64,000 nt of DNA, taken from assembly GCA_002104985.1 (NCBI GenBank), contig MCGO01000017.1:62001-126000 (forward strand), written 5' to 3'. Of the stretch, positions 13,601 to 23,078 are shown piece after piece. This DNA is from Rhizoclosmatium globosum (lineage: Eukaryota > Chytridiomycota > Chytridiomycetes > Chytridiales > Chytriomycetaceae). Each line of letters begins with the position of its first letter. The stretch's first letter is position 1. Both the position numbers and the translations under genes were made by a program. Under the pieces are notes generated by a model, which searched no databases, was not told the DNA's origin, and was given only the letters and a program-made list of their open reading frames with translations.

Positions 13601-13791
13601 TGAGAGCTGTTATGTTCAACTTGTCAAGTCCACCAACCACCTGAAACCCATCGTAACAAGATCAGGGAGCCTACAAAAAAATATAAGCCCTATTTTGTTA
13701 ACCATAGACTAATACCAGTTATAAGGCCCAATGATCGCGACGGTGACTGTCGCGCCTGTCTTGGAGGAGAGCATACGAAGAAGATTTCCAT
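10672..13791 (-). CDS. GABA-B-like receptor A: ligand-binding ectodomain, 7TM, C-terminal PH-like tail
   Basis: Multi-exon class C-like receptor. The N-terminal part (13800-12170) is a receptor family ligand-binding region: ATVTVAIIGPYN, then QVVGGLDKLN, then AIEIAVKNINNSPLILP and IEIKRFND, all matching the other three receptors in this window. A PPPDGP junction near 11960 leads into seven hydrophobic segments (about 11920-11180), among them LTLGLFVVVEVVILCVWSYV. The last exon (10672-11004) is soluble and ends with a short strand-helix module (GVLVIDFGEEPSRAEFVHSL) shared with receptors B-D. It should sit in the plasma membrane and signal through G proteins; ligand unknown. The N-terminal signal peptide is not clean in a single frame, so the start is approximate. 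Confidence 0.85.
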
Positions 13792-13927
13792 GAAGATCCC
13801 ATCCCAAGATTCAAGGTTAAAGAAATATTTATCTGAATTCAACAGGAAAGAAGTTGGTGGAGGTGGCGTTTTTTTTGTTCATTCAAGCCCACAAAGAACA
13901 ACGAGGGTATTGCTTTGAATTGAGACC

Positions 13928-14458
13928 ATGAATTGCAGAACTGTAGCGGCTTCAAACGGACATATTACTTCAAATGCACATAATGCGGGCTCAATATCAT
14001 CAATATCTATCGGGAACACTGGGCGTATCAGTATCTCCTCCTTGATCGAAGACCCAGACCCTCAATTTATGGACGAAACTGCAGCAACAGCTCCAAACTC
14101 ACCTATCGAGCCATCTACATCGACGTCGGACCTACAACTAGAAACAAGATCATCCAAAGGCAATCTCTCACCAGCTCCATCCAGTTCCGCCTCTTCCGAC
14201 ACCACCAAAAAGACAAAACCACCAATCCCTCGAACCCGAATCACAAAACCATACTACTTCTGTCCCATATGCAGTCGCGGCTTTCGCCGTGAAATCCATA
14301 TGCTTCAACACCAAGCCACACATTCGAACCAACTCCCCAGCCCGTCAGACTCACTGCCGTCAATCGGAACAACGAAATACGAATGTTATCAGTGTGGTTA
14401 CGCTTTTGGAAGTGAATCTGTTCTGCGAAATCATATGCGGAAATGTATTATTGAATGA
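13928..14458 (+). CDS. small two-finger zinc-finger protein
   Basis: Intronless gene of 176 residues. The first 100 residues are Ser/Thr/Pro-rich and acidic, probably disordered. The end carries one classical C2H2 finger (CPICSRGF...H-x3-H) and one C2HC finger (CYQCGYAF...HMRKC). Such a pair suggests a DNA-binding transcription factor in the nucleus, but two fingers alone do not prove it. It is transcribed divergently from receptor A, 137 bp away. Gene target unknown. Confidence 0.8.
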   Translation: MNCRTVAASNGHITSNAHNAGSISSISIGNTGRISISSLIEDPDPQFMDETAATAPNSPIEPSTSTSDLQLETRSSKGNLSPAPSSSASSDTTKKTKPPIPRTRITKPYYFCPICSRGFRREIHMLQHQATHSNQLPSPSDSLPSIGTTKYECYQCGYAFGSESVLRNHMRKCIIE

Positions 14459-14969
14459 AGGCCTATTTAAATGCATCTTCCTATTATATGCGATACGAAA
14501 CACTGATTAAATATTGTATGGATGTTGCTCAGAGTTTTTTTCTTTGGGAACTTGGTAGTTCGTCGTTGCCTGTTCGCCGCCTCTCGTCCGAAAGTTGCTA
14601 TTCGTGAGTGAGACGTATCGAAGTCATAATTTTAACGTTGTACGCAGTGCCAATGATTTCTTGCAAGAGAAGGTTTATGTGAGGTCTGTGCTCTGAAACA
14701 TCAACCACAACCAGCTCTTAAACCAAATACCAGATAGCGATAGAGTTTGTCTAAAGTTTGTCTAGAATTGCCGAAGTGTGTCTTAGGTTTGTCTAGAAGT
14801 TTGTCTAGGAGTTGTCTAATGATCGATTTACACTGTTCCAGCACACTTTTGGCCCCCGCTTCTCACTATCTTCCACTATTATAACATCATCGAGTATATT
14901 GTAGAAGAAAGAAGCGTTCAGGTGTGGAAATTGGAGTGAATTTTGTTGAAGTTTGAGTCTTCAACGTCA
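14459..14969. other. intergenic with degenerate GTTTGTCTA repeats
   Basis: About 500 bp between the zinc-finger gene and tRNA-Glu. No coding potential was recognised. It includes the short repeat cluster listed separately. Confidence 0.5.
14744..14820. repeat. degenerate tandem repeat, unit about GTTTGTCTAGAA
   Basis: Seven imperfect copies of a 10-14 bp unit (GTTTGTCTAAA, GTTTGTCTAGAA, GTGTGTCTTAG, GTTTGTCTAGAA, GTTTGTCTAGGA, GTTGTCTAAT and similar) follow one another. Spacing is irregular and there is no dyad or spacer structure, so this is not a CRISPR array. Function unknown. Confidence 0.7.
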
Positions 14970-15040
14970 TCCTAGATCGTCTAGTGGCCAAGATTCCGCC
15001 TCTCACGGCGGCGACCGGGGTTCAATTCCCCGTCTGGGAG
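14970..15040 (+). tRNA. tRNA-Glu (CTC), anticodon loop one base short
   Basis: Acceptor stem TCCTAGA pairs with TCTGGGA. The D-stem is GTCT/AGAT. The T-arm is GGGG TTCAATT CCCC. The anticodon stem CCGCC/GGCGG encloses only TCTCAC, six bases instead of seven. Restoring one C in the CCGCC run would give the canonical loop CTCTCAC with anticodon CTC. A TTTT tract at 15043 fits RNA polymerase III termination. At 71 nt it is one short of the neighbouring tRNA-Asp. Either a single-base deletion in the assembly or a defective tRNA gene. Confidence 0.85.
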
Positions 15041-15752
15041 ATGTTTTGGCGGCAACGCCAAGAGTTTCTATTTTTGGAATATTGACTCTGAAACCATTGT
15101 TTTAGGCAAGCCATGCACAACCCTTCGTTCTTTAACCTCTTATTTGCAGCGTAATTAATGACTTATCGAGTGGGGAACGTTGTTTTCCTTTTTCCGTTGT
15201 TGGTTGTATTAATGATGACAAAGAAATGTATTAAATTAAAAGGATTCATCAAAACAAAAATAATTGAACACCGGTAATTGATTTACTGCAAGTATGGCTA
15301 CAGTACTGCTTCTTTAATTGAAAAAGGGTCTGAAATCACTATGAAATTATGGGTTTTATGCAAAGAAACCCCCGAATGTTACGCAGAGCAATTTAAATAA
15401 CTGAGAAGTTGATATATTATTGAATAATATTGCTGAGGCTGAAGATAGGGTTGAAGAGTGCATACCACTTTCATTAAACAACACTGTGACAGAGGGTTAT
15501 GATTGAATAGTCCGCCAAGACACACCTGATAATAGTTAATGGCTTTCGCCAGCAGAAATAGAAAACAACTAAAACACCCATCTTAGTGTTAAAAACATAA
15601 ATCTCAATGAAGAGGTAAGTTGTTATCCGAAAACTCCAAACTTGCTATATGTCATTCCCAGTTGTTCAACTCATTGGGAGAGTGCTGAGGTAAATGGGGA
15701 ATATTTGTCAAAACAGCAACATCATGATCTGTAAAAATTGTAGAAATTGCAG
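15041..15752. other. AT-rich spacer between two tRNA genes
   Basis: About 700 bp of AT-rich sequence with no recognisable ORF, repeat or RNA structure. I see nothing in it beyond the terminator of the first tRNA at its left end. Confidence 0.5.
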
Positions 15753-15824
15753 TCCCAGATAGTATAGTGGCTAGTATCCGCCCCTGTCACGGGCGAGACC
15801 GGGGTTCAATTCCCCGTCTGGGAG
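15753..15824 (+). tRNA. tRNA-Asp (GTC)
   Basis: A 72-nt cloverleaf. The acceptor TCCCAGA pairs with TCTGGGA, the anticodon stem CGCCC/GGGCG closes a seven-base loop CTGTCAC with anticodon GTC, and the T-arm is GGGG TTCAATT CCCC. A TTTTT terminator follows at once. Its last 28 nt are identical to those of the tRNA-Glu 700 bp upstream. Confidence 0.95.
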
Positions 15825-16112
15825 CTTTTTGCTTTTGTTGCTCTTTTACCATTTCTTGTGAGAACATATTCTTCAGAAAACTGCTTCGTGTACGCTGTGG
15901 CCAAATCTTCTATATCTTTAATTACAATGTTTACTTGCTATTTATTGTGTGGTTCAGATTTTAGCAAGATAGTATCATCCCTCAACATGGATACCGCTCC
16001 CTCCCCGCCATCTCCAACAACGCACTCTCAATAGGATGAGAATTCAATACACTCGCACCGCCCCGTTTCACACGCTCAGGAACCAAGCGATCATCCACTT
16101 CTTTCGGCTCAA

Positions 16113-17331
16113 TCAGCAGAACTGAATCTGATCGATCATAAAAGTATCTAAGCCGGAACTTGCCGCCAAGTTTGGATTTCCATACGTTGAACTGGTTGGA
16201 GTACATCGACATTCACCAGAATCGAGGGAAGTGTTGAGAAAGAGGCCGAAAAAGTTGAGTTGACCGCCTTGTAGTTGTTGAAATCAGAATGTGAAGTTGA
16301 CGTGAAGAGAATAACTCACCAAATCCAATGCCGTTGGGTAAAGTTGCCATGCCATAGTTGAAGTATACATAGTTTGAGTTGTTGCCTGTTGGTGTAAACA
16401 CATTCCATTCCGGTGCAATCGAAAACAAGAACGCTTCTTCGTTCCCTCTGAATTTCGGGGAGCATTCGAGAGGAGTAGGAATGTACGCGCCAAAGAGATT
16501 CCCTTTCATGTCTTTGATAATCAACACAAGAGATCCTGTGGACTCGATGTAGTTCATGAGCGAGCCCCAGGATTTCCCATGAGTGTTGGAAGAGTAAATG
16601 AGGGGCCAGTGTTCAGGAGAGTTTGAATCCGGTGTTGATATAGAACTTCGTCGTCGATGTCGTTTGATGTAAGATGAAAGAATGAACACGTCACACGGCG
16701 ACAATAAACAAGGATCTAAAGATTCCGTCGATGGATTCGGGTACGTGATGGATGGCATTGGACTCGGATCCACACCAAGTAATGCCTTTGAGAATACGGC
16801 GTTCCACAGACTCCCAAATAGCGGACACGCCGGAGCCCATACATCCAAATACTCAAATCCAGTTGGCACAATCACATTCCGTTCACTATCATAACTACTC
16901 TGGTTCTGCGTCAACACAAAGCGCACAAACTCCTTCGACACAACGCCACCAACAACCACACTCGCAGCATCCTCCACAAAACAATCGACGCCAAAGCCGG
17001 CGCAATCTCCGCAGAGGCTACTTCTCGCCGTCCAATCTCCCTTTGAAAGCAGCGCCGCCAGTGCACAAAACTCGGCGCACGCCAGGCCACTCGACTCGGC
17101 CGCGCGAATCCGCCGAAACAAACGCATCGCCGTCCAAGCAAAAACGGGCATTTGCGATCGGAGCCGCGGCGGAAGACCGACGATCGACGAGTCCAGCGAT
17201 CCAAAGGGAACCTCGCTCGCACTCGGATTCGCAGTCGGACTCAGAGAATGAAACAGCGATTCGGCAGATGCGCGTTCTGGTCGGAAAGAAGGAGAAGACT
17301 CGTTGTGAGAAGGTTGCTGGAGGGGCTTCAT
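16113..17331 (-). CDS. TLDc-domain protein
   Basis: The C-terminal third carries TLDc features: WPLIYSSNTHGKSWGSL, then a hydrophobic strand LVLIIKDMKGNLFGAYI, then YVYFNYGMATLPNGIGFG, and after a short intron (about 16250-16320) GGQLNFFGLFL and TYGNPNLA, ending FMIDQIQFC at 16113. TLDc proteins include Oxr1/NCOA7 and fungal Rtc5, tied to V-ATPase regulation and oxidative-stress protection. The preceding LPPRLRSQMPVFAWTAMRLF and AEFCALAALLSKGDW resemble the linker before TLDc in Rtc5-like proteins. The start is uncertain. The ATG at 17331 is used, but an upstream sequence in another frame (about 17400, MFDQVVSYLQQLCE) could be the true N-terminus joined by a frame change. Confidence 0.82.
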
Positions 17332-17409
17332 CTTCAGTTTCACACAACTGCTGAAGATACGAAACGACTTGGTCAAACATTTGTAGCAAACTTAATATTC
17401 CTTTGATAT

Positions 17410-18949
17410 CAAATTCAGGTTTATTTGCGCTCTTTTGGTTCCCTTCGTCATCCAAACAAAGATAATTACACTCATCAGAACCCGCCCTTTCGCTTTCAAT
17501 CAAACTTCGAGGAGAATGAACATACAAGCTAACGCCAGCAACACCACCACCTCCCCACATCATCACTCTTCAAATTCTGATCAAAACTCCGTGCAACACT
17601 TGCATTCCCCGTCACAGTCGTCCATGATACCGATCCGCAGTCCCATAAATAAAAACATTCGGCTCACTGATTTTAATTGGCTGTTGTCGTGCTTTTTCGC
17701 CCTTCCGTTTCGTGGGCGGTGGAGTTGGAGTCAACAACCTAACGAATCGGTCACTTGGTTCGTCTTCAATTACTCCGACTTTGGAAATCAGGATTCCAGC
17801 ACTCGTCCACTCTAAGACTTGTGATTCTGATACTTCTGTGGTTGCTGTGGCCTCGTGTAATAGTTTGAGGATATCTGTAGGAGTTCGCGAGGGATCAAAC
17901 AGTAGTCTTATTCGATGCTTTTCGAACGGTCCAGCTATTTTAGAGGCTATGGGTATGAATTTGAGGAAAGCTGTTCGTGTGGTAACGAGAGTTCGTGTCG
18001 CAAATAACGGATAGAGCTCCTATTTTTCGAAGTCAATATCTCCCAACTCCCCTCACCCAACTCTTCAATGCTACTTGAACTCTACCTTTAGTAAAGGTGC
18101 CTCCGCTTCCGCTTTTTCCTGCGCAATCAATGCATCAACATCAAATACATGTTTTGGAATCCGTTCAAACCGGTGACATGTATCCGAAACCAGCGATATC
18201 AACGTCGTTAAATCAAGATTGAGTGTATCCGTCAGCAGAGAGTCCTGAGTCGACGATGCAGCTGAAATACAGTTTTCCTGAATCCATAATGCCAGGGAAT
18301 CAATTCCAAACACAACATGGACACCAAGAAGTTCAAGTGCATTCACAAGAGCTATATTTGATGGATCCGAAAGTTCCTCGGACTCTTGAGTCATTGACGT
18401 AAAGCAGATCACAACCTTAGGAACAACAAAGTGCACAGGATACTGGCCAGCAGTCTGAATCCATTCTTTGCAATCTGCATATCTTGAGATTCGACACGTC
18501 CATCAGAGGCTGCTGAAGTGGCGCACTGGATGAAGGAACCTTAGGATCATCCTCATCAGACTCCCCTTCCTCTTCCTCTTCATCATCATCATCATCTTCC
18601 TCATAATCCCCTCCAGCCTCGCACTTCTCAAAGACCCCGCCCGAATCTTGATCCAAACAGGCTTCACACTCTTCCCTTCAACAGCAACGTCAACATCAAC
18701 AGTCCCCCGCTTCCGACGTACAGAAACATCTCTCCCATATACTTCCGAGAGCCGCAGCGCTGCGTCGCCGGTCGCTGTGAAGAACGGCGCATTCGAACAC
18801 GACGCGGCTTTGGCGTTTGAAGAGCGGCGCAGAAAGGATAGTTCCGATGAGATTGCCGAAATGAGACGCGATGTGTTTTGGACGGGTGACGTGGTGAGGG
18901 ATGTTGTGAGGTGTTCAAGCTGTGTGATATACCGCTCAATTATTTCCAT
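17410..18949 (-). CDS. DUF1308 / UPF0415 (C7orf25-like) protein
   Basis: Starts MEIIERYITQLEHL, then SAISSELSFLRR, a PFFTATGDAA segment and VDVDVAVEGKSVKPVWIKI, followed by a Glu/Asp/Ser-rich loop (18540-18610). The second exon group has LNLDLTTLISLVSDTCH, which matches the conserved NLD-TTLI-YVS block of C7orf25 proteins. The end shows FIYGTADRYHG, TVTGNASVARSF and GVSLYVHSPRSLIESE, the expected order for the C-terminus. Two frame changes within about 80 nt (17560-17625) must be bridged, probably by indels. The biochemical function of the family is not established; a PIN-like nuclease fold has been suggested for its relatives. The exact stop is unclear, because the open frame runs on into the TLDc gene. 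Confidence 0.75.
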
Positions 18950-19277
18950 CTTTTCTGTATGTTATTTTCAGGGGTGAGAATAATGAACAGAAAGCAATTA
19001 CTGTGCTAGAAAAGAATAAATCCGGTTTCTGATCCCGTTCGTTATCATTAGAAGAGTAATGGCTGAAGTCTGAGAGCAGGAAGCTTCAAAGAAACCCAAT
19101 AAAATCCATCGAATATGGTATGCTTCCAAGGAACTACAAACGGAGGTGCCTTTGAAACTTATTCAGAATACTGAACGTTCCTTCAACCAAGTTTAATATA
19201 CTTTTATTCGTTTATCACTTTCAAAAGAGTGGCGTAGCGAAACAAACAAAAAAACCCACTACAAAACGAGATCAAGA
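18950..19277. other. intergenic, divergent promoter region
   Basis: About 330 bp between the DUF1308 gene (leftward) and the small secreted protein gene (rightward). AT-rich toward the right. It should hold both promoters. No other feature seen. Confidence 0.5.
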
Positions 19278-19583
19278 ATGCACGTTCTCAAGAGATTGAC
19301 AATTATTGTCGTAGTAGGAACTGCAGCTGATGTCTACGCGGGACCTTTGACGTATGCCACTTGCACAGCGTGCAACCTCGGCGCCTGTGCATGTTACGCT
19401 GCAGCAGGGCTCACTTTCGGTACCGTGACGCTTGGTGCTGTTGCTGGAGGGCCAATTACTTGGTGGGCTTGGTTCTTTGGTGGAACAGCTGCAACGGGTA
19501 CTGCTGCTGCTACCGCCTGCAGTGCTGCACAAGGAATCTGCATGGCTGCTTGCACCCCTTTGTTGGTGGCTCCTACTCCATAG
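19278..19583 (+). CDS. small Cys-rich secreted protein, Zys3-like
   Basis: Intronless, 101 residues. A signal peptide (LTIIVVVGTAADVYA) is followed by GPLTYATCTACNLGACACY, AAAGLTFGTVTLG, a short hydrophobic Gly/Ala/Trp insert, and ACSAAQGICMAACTPL. The order GP..Y..C...CN..A.ACY.AAG.TFGTVT...C..A.G.CMAAC is that of small proteins found across fungi and green algae and often annotated as resembling the Chlamydomonas zygote-specific protein Zys3. Eight cysteines follow the signal peptide, so disulphide bonding is likely. Molecular function unknown; possibly a cell-wall or zygote/cyst-associated protein. Confidence 0.8.
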   Translation: MHVLKRLTIIVVVGTAADVYAGPLTYATCTACNLGACACYAAAGLTFGTVTLGAVAGGPITWWAWFFGGTAATGTAAATACSAAQGICMAACTPLLVAPTP

Positions 19584-19838
19584 TATCTTCATTCATTTCG
19601 ATCATTCCGTGAGGGAATATTATTGTGAAATTCTTATGAAATACATAAAAAGTCAATCGCTAACATTTTATCGTAATCATCGAAATAAGACAGCGTTAAT
19701 GAAAGTGTCATTCCTTCTTTAACTCTATGTTCGCCAGAATTTTTGGAGTAATTTCGGGTCAATTCAAATCGATCTGAAGAAATTGAGGTAACCCTCGATG
19801 TGATAAGACCAACATTCTCTGACAAACGTTGTATCTAG

Positions 19839-20789
19839 ATGGTCGTGTCGTTCTTTCAGTGGGTGCTCAGCCCCGTTGTTGACTTCCTCCAAAAACTTGT
19901 TTGGAAGATGCCAAAGGACAAGAGCGTAAAGCAGGCCAAGAAGACCAACGGTATACATCATCCTCATCATTTATTGAGATCGTATAACTGATCCGAAAGC
20001 ACAGGCCTCGTTGACAAGTACCTGTTGATTTATAATGCTGTCTCGTGTGTTGCCTGGGGATACACCGCCTTCTACCGCGTGATTGCGAATATTGGAGACT
20101 ACCCTTCGACATACTCTCAAATCGGAAACACATTGCTCATTCTGCAGACCTTTGCCCTCCTCGAGGTTCTTCCTTAGCTATCACTCAATCAATCCTCCTT
20201 CTGCTGAACACTTGTTTCAAAACAGGTTTTCCACGCTCTCTTCAAACTTGTCCGTTCGCCTGTCTTTACTACTGCCATGCAAGTTGCGTCCCGTCTCACA
20301 ATGGTGTGGGCTGTTTGCAACCAGTTCCCTGAAGTCGCAAACGACTGGGCCTACTCTACCATGGCTCTTGCGTGGGGACTCACAGAAATCATTCGTTACA
20401 GTTTCTATGCTTTGAACCTCCTTGGATCCGACAGCGAGTACTTCTCTTTCTTGACATGGTGCAGGTAATTCTTCCGGCTCTTTAAATCACCTCTCCGCCG
20501 ATCATTTGTCATCTTCTAATACCGCTTCTTTAAACACAGATATCACTTCTTTTACATCCTTTACCCGGTTGGTGCTGGAAGTGAATTCTGGTTGATTCTT
20601 GCTGCCAACAAGATTGCAAAGGAAAACCCAGACCAGAAAGTCCTCTCCTACTTCTTTACCTTCTGTCAATTTATTTGGCCAGTCGGTTTTTACATCATGT
20701 ACTCACACATGATCAAGCAGCGAACCAAGTTTGTCAAGGACGCCAAGGAAAAGAAGGAGACTGCCAAGAAGGCCAAAAAGGCTGAATGA
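19839..20789 (+). CDS. very-long-chain 3-hydroxyacyl-CoA dehydratase (Phs1/HACD)
   Basis: ER membrane enzyme that removes water from 3-hydroxyacyl-CoA, third step of very-long-chain fatty acid elongation and needed for sphingolipids. Four exons (19839-19950, 20005-20165, 20226-20464, 20540-20789) join in frame without any indel. Features: LIYNAVSCVAWGY in the first helix, VFHALFKLVRSPVFTTAMQV, WGLTEIIRYSFYAL, and YHFFYILYPVGAGSE, in which the catalytic Tyr and Glu are seven residues apart as in Phs1. The C-terminus is Lys-rich (KKETAKKAKKAE), consistent with ER retention. The first about 40 residues form a helical N-terminal extension. It is tail-to-tail with the ankyrin-like gene. Confidence 0.95.
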
Positions 20790-20889
20790 TGTGGGAGCAA
20801 GTCAAACAAGAAGCTAATTATGAATATCGTAAAGATTTCGAATATAGTCTAAATGCATTCCATCTTGAACTTTTGTCTCTGAAATTTTA

Positions 20890-23000
20890 TTATACCCCAG
20901 CTTCCAACATTTCTTGCTGTCTCCTCTCCTCCTCTTCTCTCCTCAATTGTAGCTCTCGGCGTCTGCGTCGATCTTCCGCACACACTTTGTAGAACGCCAG
21001 ACACATTTTATGAAGAGGAACAAGTCGATACATGACCAACAATGCCAACGAAGAGGGAACGGCCATTCCACTCAATTCTCCTAATGTAATATCTTGAGAT
21101 GTTGTTGAATGGCTGTCAGAGAACCAAAATGGATTTGCAGTTCCATTTTGTGAAGGTCCTGCGCTACCAACTCCACCTTGCGTTAATCGTGGCTGCTGTA
21201 AATAGCTGATGAGCGCCATCACCCACAAGACGATCAAAAGAGTGAACATAATCAGGGCAAATCCTTCGATGATCATCAATCCAATGCAAAAGGCTCGTTG
21301 TCTCGATCCAAAGTTTTCGGTACTTGCATGAACCTCTGGAGATAGAAGCAAAGCAGTTATTTCCAAGTTTCCGTTATACACGCTTGCATGCAACGCGTGT
21401 CCATTCCACACATCCACTTCCCCTCCCCTCGCGATACAAGATTTCACTGTAACAATCTCATTAACCCTCAAAAAGCGCTTTCAAACCACTTACTAAAATC
21501 AACAGACCCAATTTCCGCCGCCGAACGAATCAACGACGGTGAGATATGATTAAAATCCGCGTCCGACAACGTCTCAATCGCGTAACAAATCGCAGGCGTC
21601 ATTTTATTCCGGATCCCAAACAACAGCCTCCACATCCCCGCTTTTGACACCAAGTTTTGTAGAATATCAACAGTCGAATGCACGTGTCCCTTTTCAACGA
21701 GGAGTTTACACATTTCAAGGTGTTCAAGTTCGAACGATTCTTTTAGTGCGGCGATGATTGTTTTGTCCTTGATAGTGTTGAGTGATCTGGTGGTTCGACG
21801 GTCTCCAAGTAACAGTTTTACGATTTTGAAATTGTTGGCTTGGACGGCTTGAAGGAGGAGGGATATTTGGTGGTGTCGGCGGTTGAATCGCTTTTTGGCC
21901 TGTGAGTTTAAATTGATTGGACCCACAGAGATTTCTTGTTGAACTGTAGGCGGCGTATGGACGGTTGGAGGTTGTGGTATCAATCCAGCGTCTGCGAGGA
22001 TTTGATTTTGAAGATTTATGTGTGCTAGCGGAAGCGGCGGCTGTTACATTTTGTGAGATACAAATGTGTTCGTGAAAACACAAACCTCAACCACAAAACT
22101 TCGATCTCCTGGCACTCCGCCACCAACTTTTCCCTTATTCCTCCATTTAACACCAGGATATTTCTCAAGAAAAACAACAGTGTTTGGATCTGCTCCTCGT
22201 TGTAATAGAATGGAGACTAGGTTCAAGTGTCCCCATCGAGCGGCGACTCTGAGCGCCATTTCACAACCCGCTCCAATACTCGCTCCAAAATCCAATAGCT
22301 GAAGTACCATTAATATCTGTGTCTGCTCGATTTCACAACTGGATGCAAACATCTCAGGTTTTCCTTGGTTTCTTGTCGTTTGTTCTCGTTGAATGACCGC
22401 CTCTGTATCAGCCAGAACACGACTCTGAAATACATAGCAGAATCTCCGAGAAAGCTTTGAATAAGTGGACTCATCTTCCACTGCCATTCCTTCAGCAAGG
22501 GCAGCAATCTTTTGACATGAACAAGGCTTCCTCCGAGCTTTACGAAGTCGAAGAGCCGTTTTCGCCTCAGAGTTTGGTATTTGAATGGTCCATATTCCAG
22601 ATTTAGCTTTTGATCCAGGACTGCAATCAGTAATAGGAAGCTTCCTCAAGAACCTCCACCTCCAACACCGTGCCAGCGCGTTGTCAGGTCCGTATTTTTC
22701 AATCAACCATAATGCACGAACAAGGTTTGAGCTAGAAATGATATTGAACTCTTTGTTTGCATAGGCTAGTCGTCCGTTTGAAGCGAGAATGAAAATCCGT
22801 TCTTTAATCTCCGTCGGAAAAGACATTATAGAAATATGTTTCGATACAGTTTCTTCTTTTGTTTGTTTCGACGATTCTTTCAACGTTTCGAGCTTATCAT
22901 TGATCGTGATATGATGTTGGATTGGAGCATCAAACAAAGTTTCGCTCGAGTGGGGTCGCCCCACCGCAGGGAGGATGACGCTGTGATCTAATCTATCCAT
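20890..23000 (-). CDS. F-box/ankyrin-like protein with C-terminal membrane segments
   Basis: The N-terminal half starts MDRLDHSVILP and contains FPTEIKERIFILAS followed by ALWLIEKYG, similar to the F-box-like start of chytrid ankyrin proteins. An ankyrin-type hairpin appears as LLDFGASIGAGCEMALRVAARWGHLNLVSILLQRGADPN (given as a position: about 22170-22310). After an intron near 22000-22095, further helical repeats follow (LLLQAVQANNFKIVKLLLG; MCKLLVEKGHVHS). A 52-nt intron at 21455-21510 joins to NGHALHASVYNGNLEITALLL. The last part has two hydrophobic helices (LMIIEGFALIMFTLLIVLWV; GMAVPSSLALLVMYRLV) and a charged RRRRREL tail. Partner unknown; the membrane anchor is clear. Confidence 0.72.
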
Positions 23001-23078
23001 ACTGCAGCTTCTTAGATGGCTATAAACGTGTTTTGCAGTGGGGCGGTCTGATTGACAATTCTTTTCGAATAGAATCCG

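Noticed and set aside
14744..14820. Possible CRISPR array
   Set aside because: Units are short, adjacent and degenerate, without spacers; the genome is eukaryotic.
15982..16212. Separate minus-strand 76-codon gene after the TLDc gene
   Set aside because: The bases are the last TLDc exon read in another frame; the TLDc frame gives FFGLFL and TYGNPNLA, the expected C-terminal blocks.
16752..17354. Long + strand open frame opposite the TLDc gene (200 codons)
   Set aside because: The minus strand carries the conserved TLDc sequence; the + frame is Gln/Arg/Ser-rich and has no recognisable domain.
17435..18014. Open + strand frames opposite DUF1308
   Set aside because: The minus strand reads conserved C7orf25-like blocks across the same bases.
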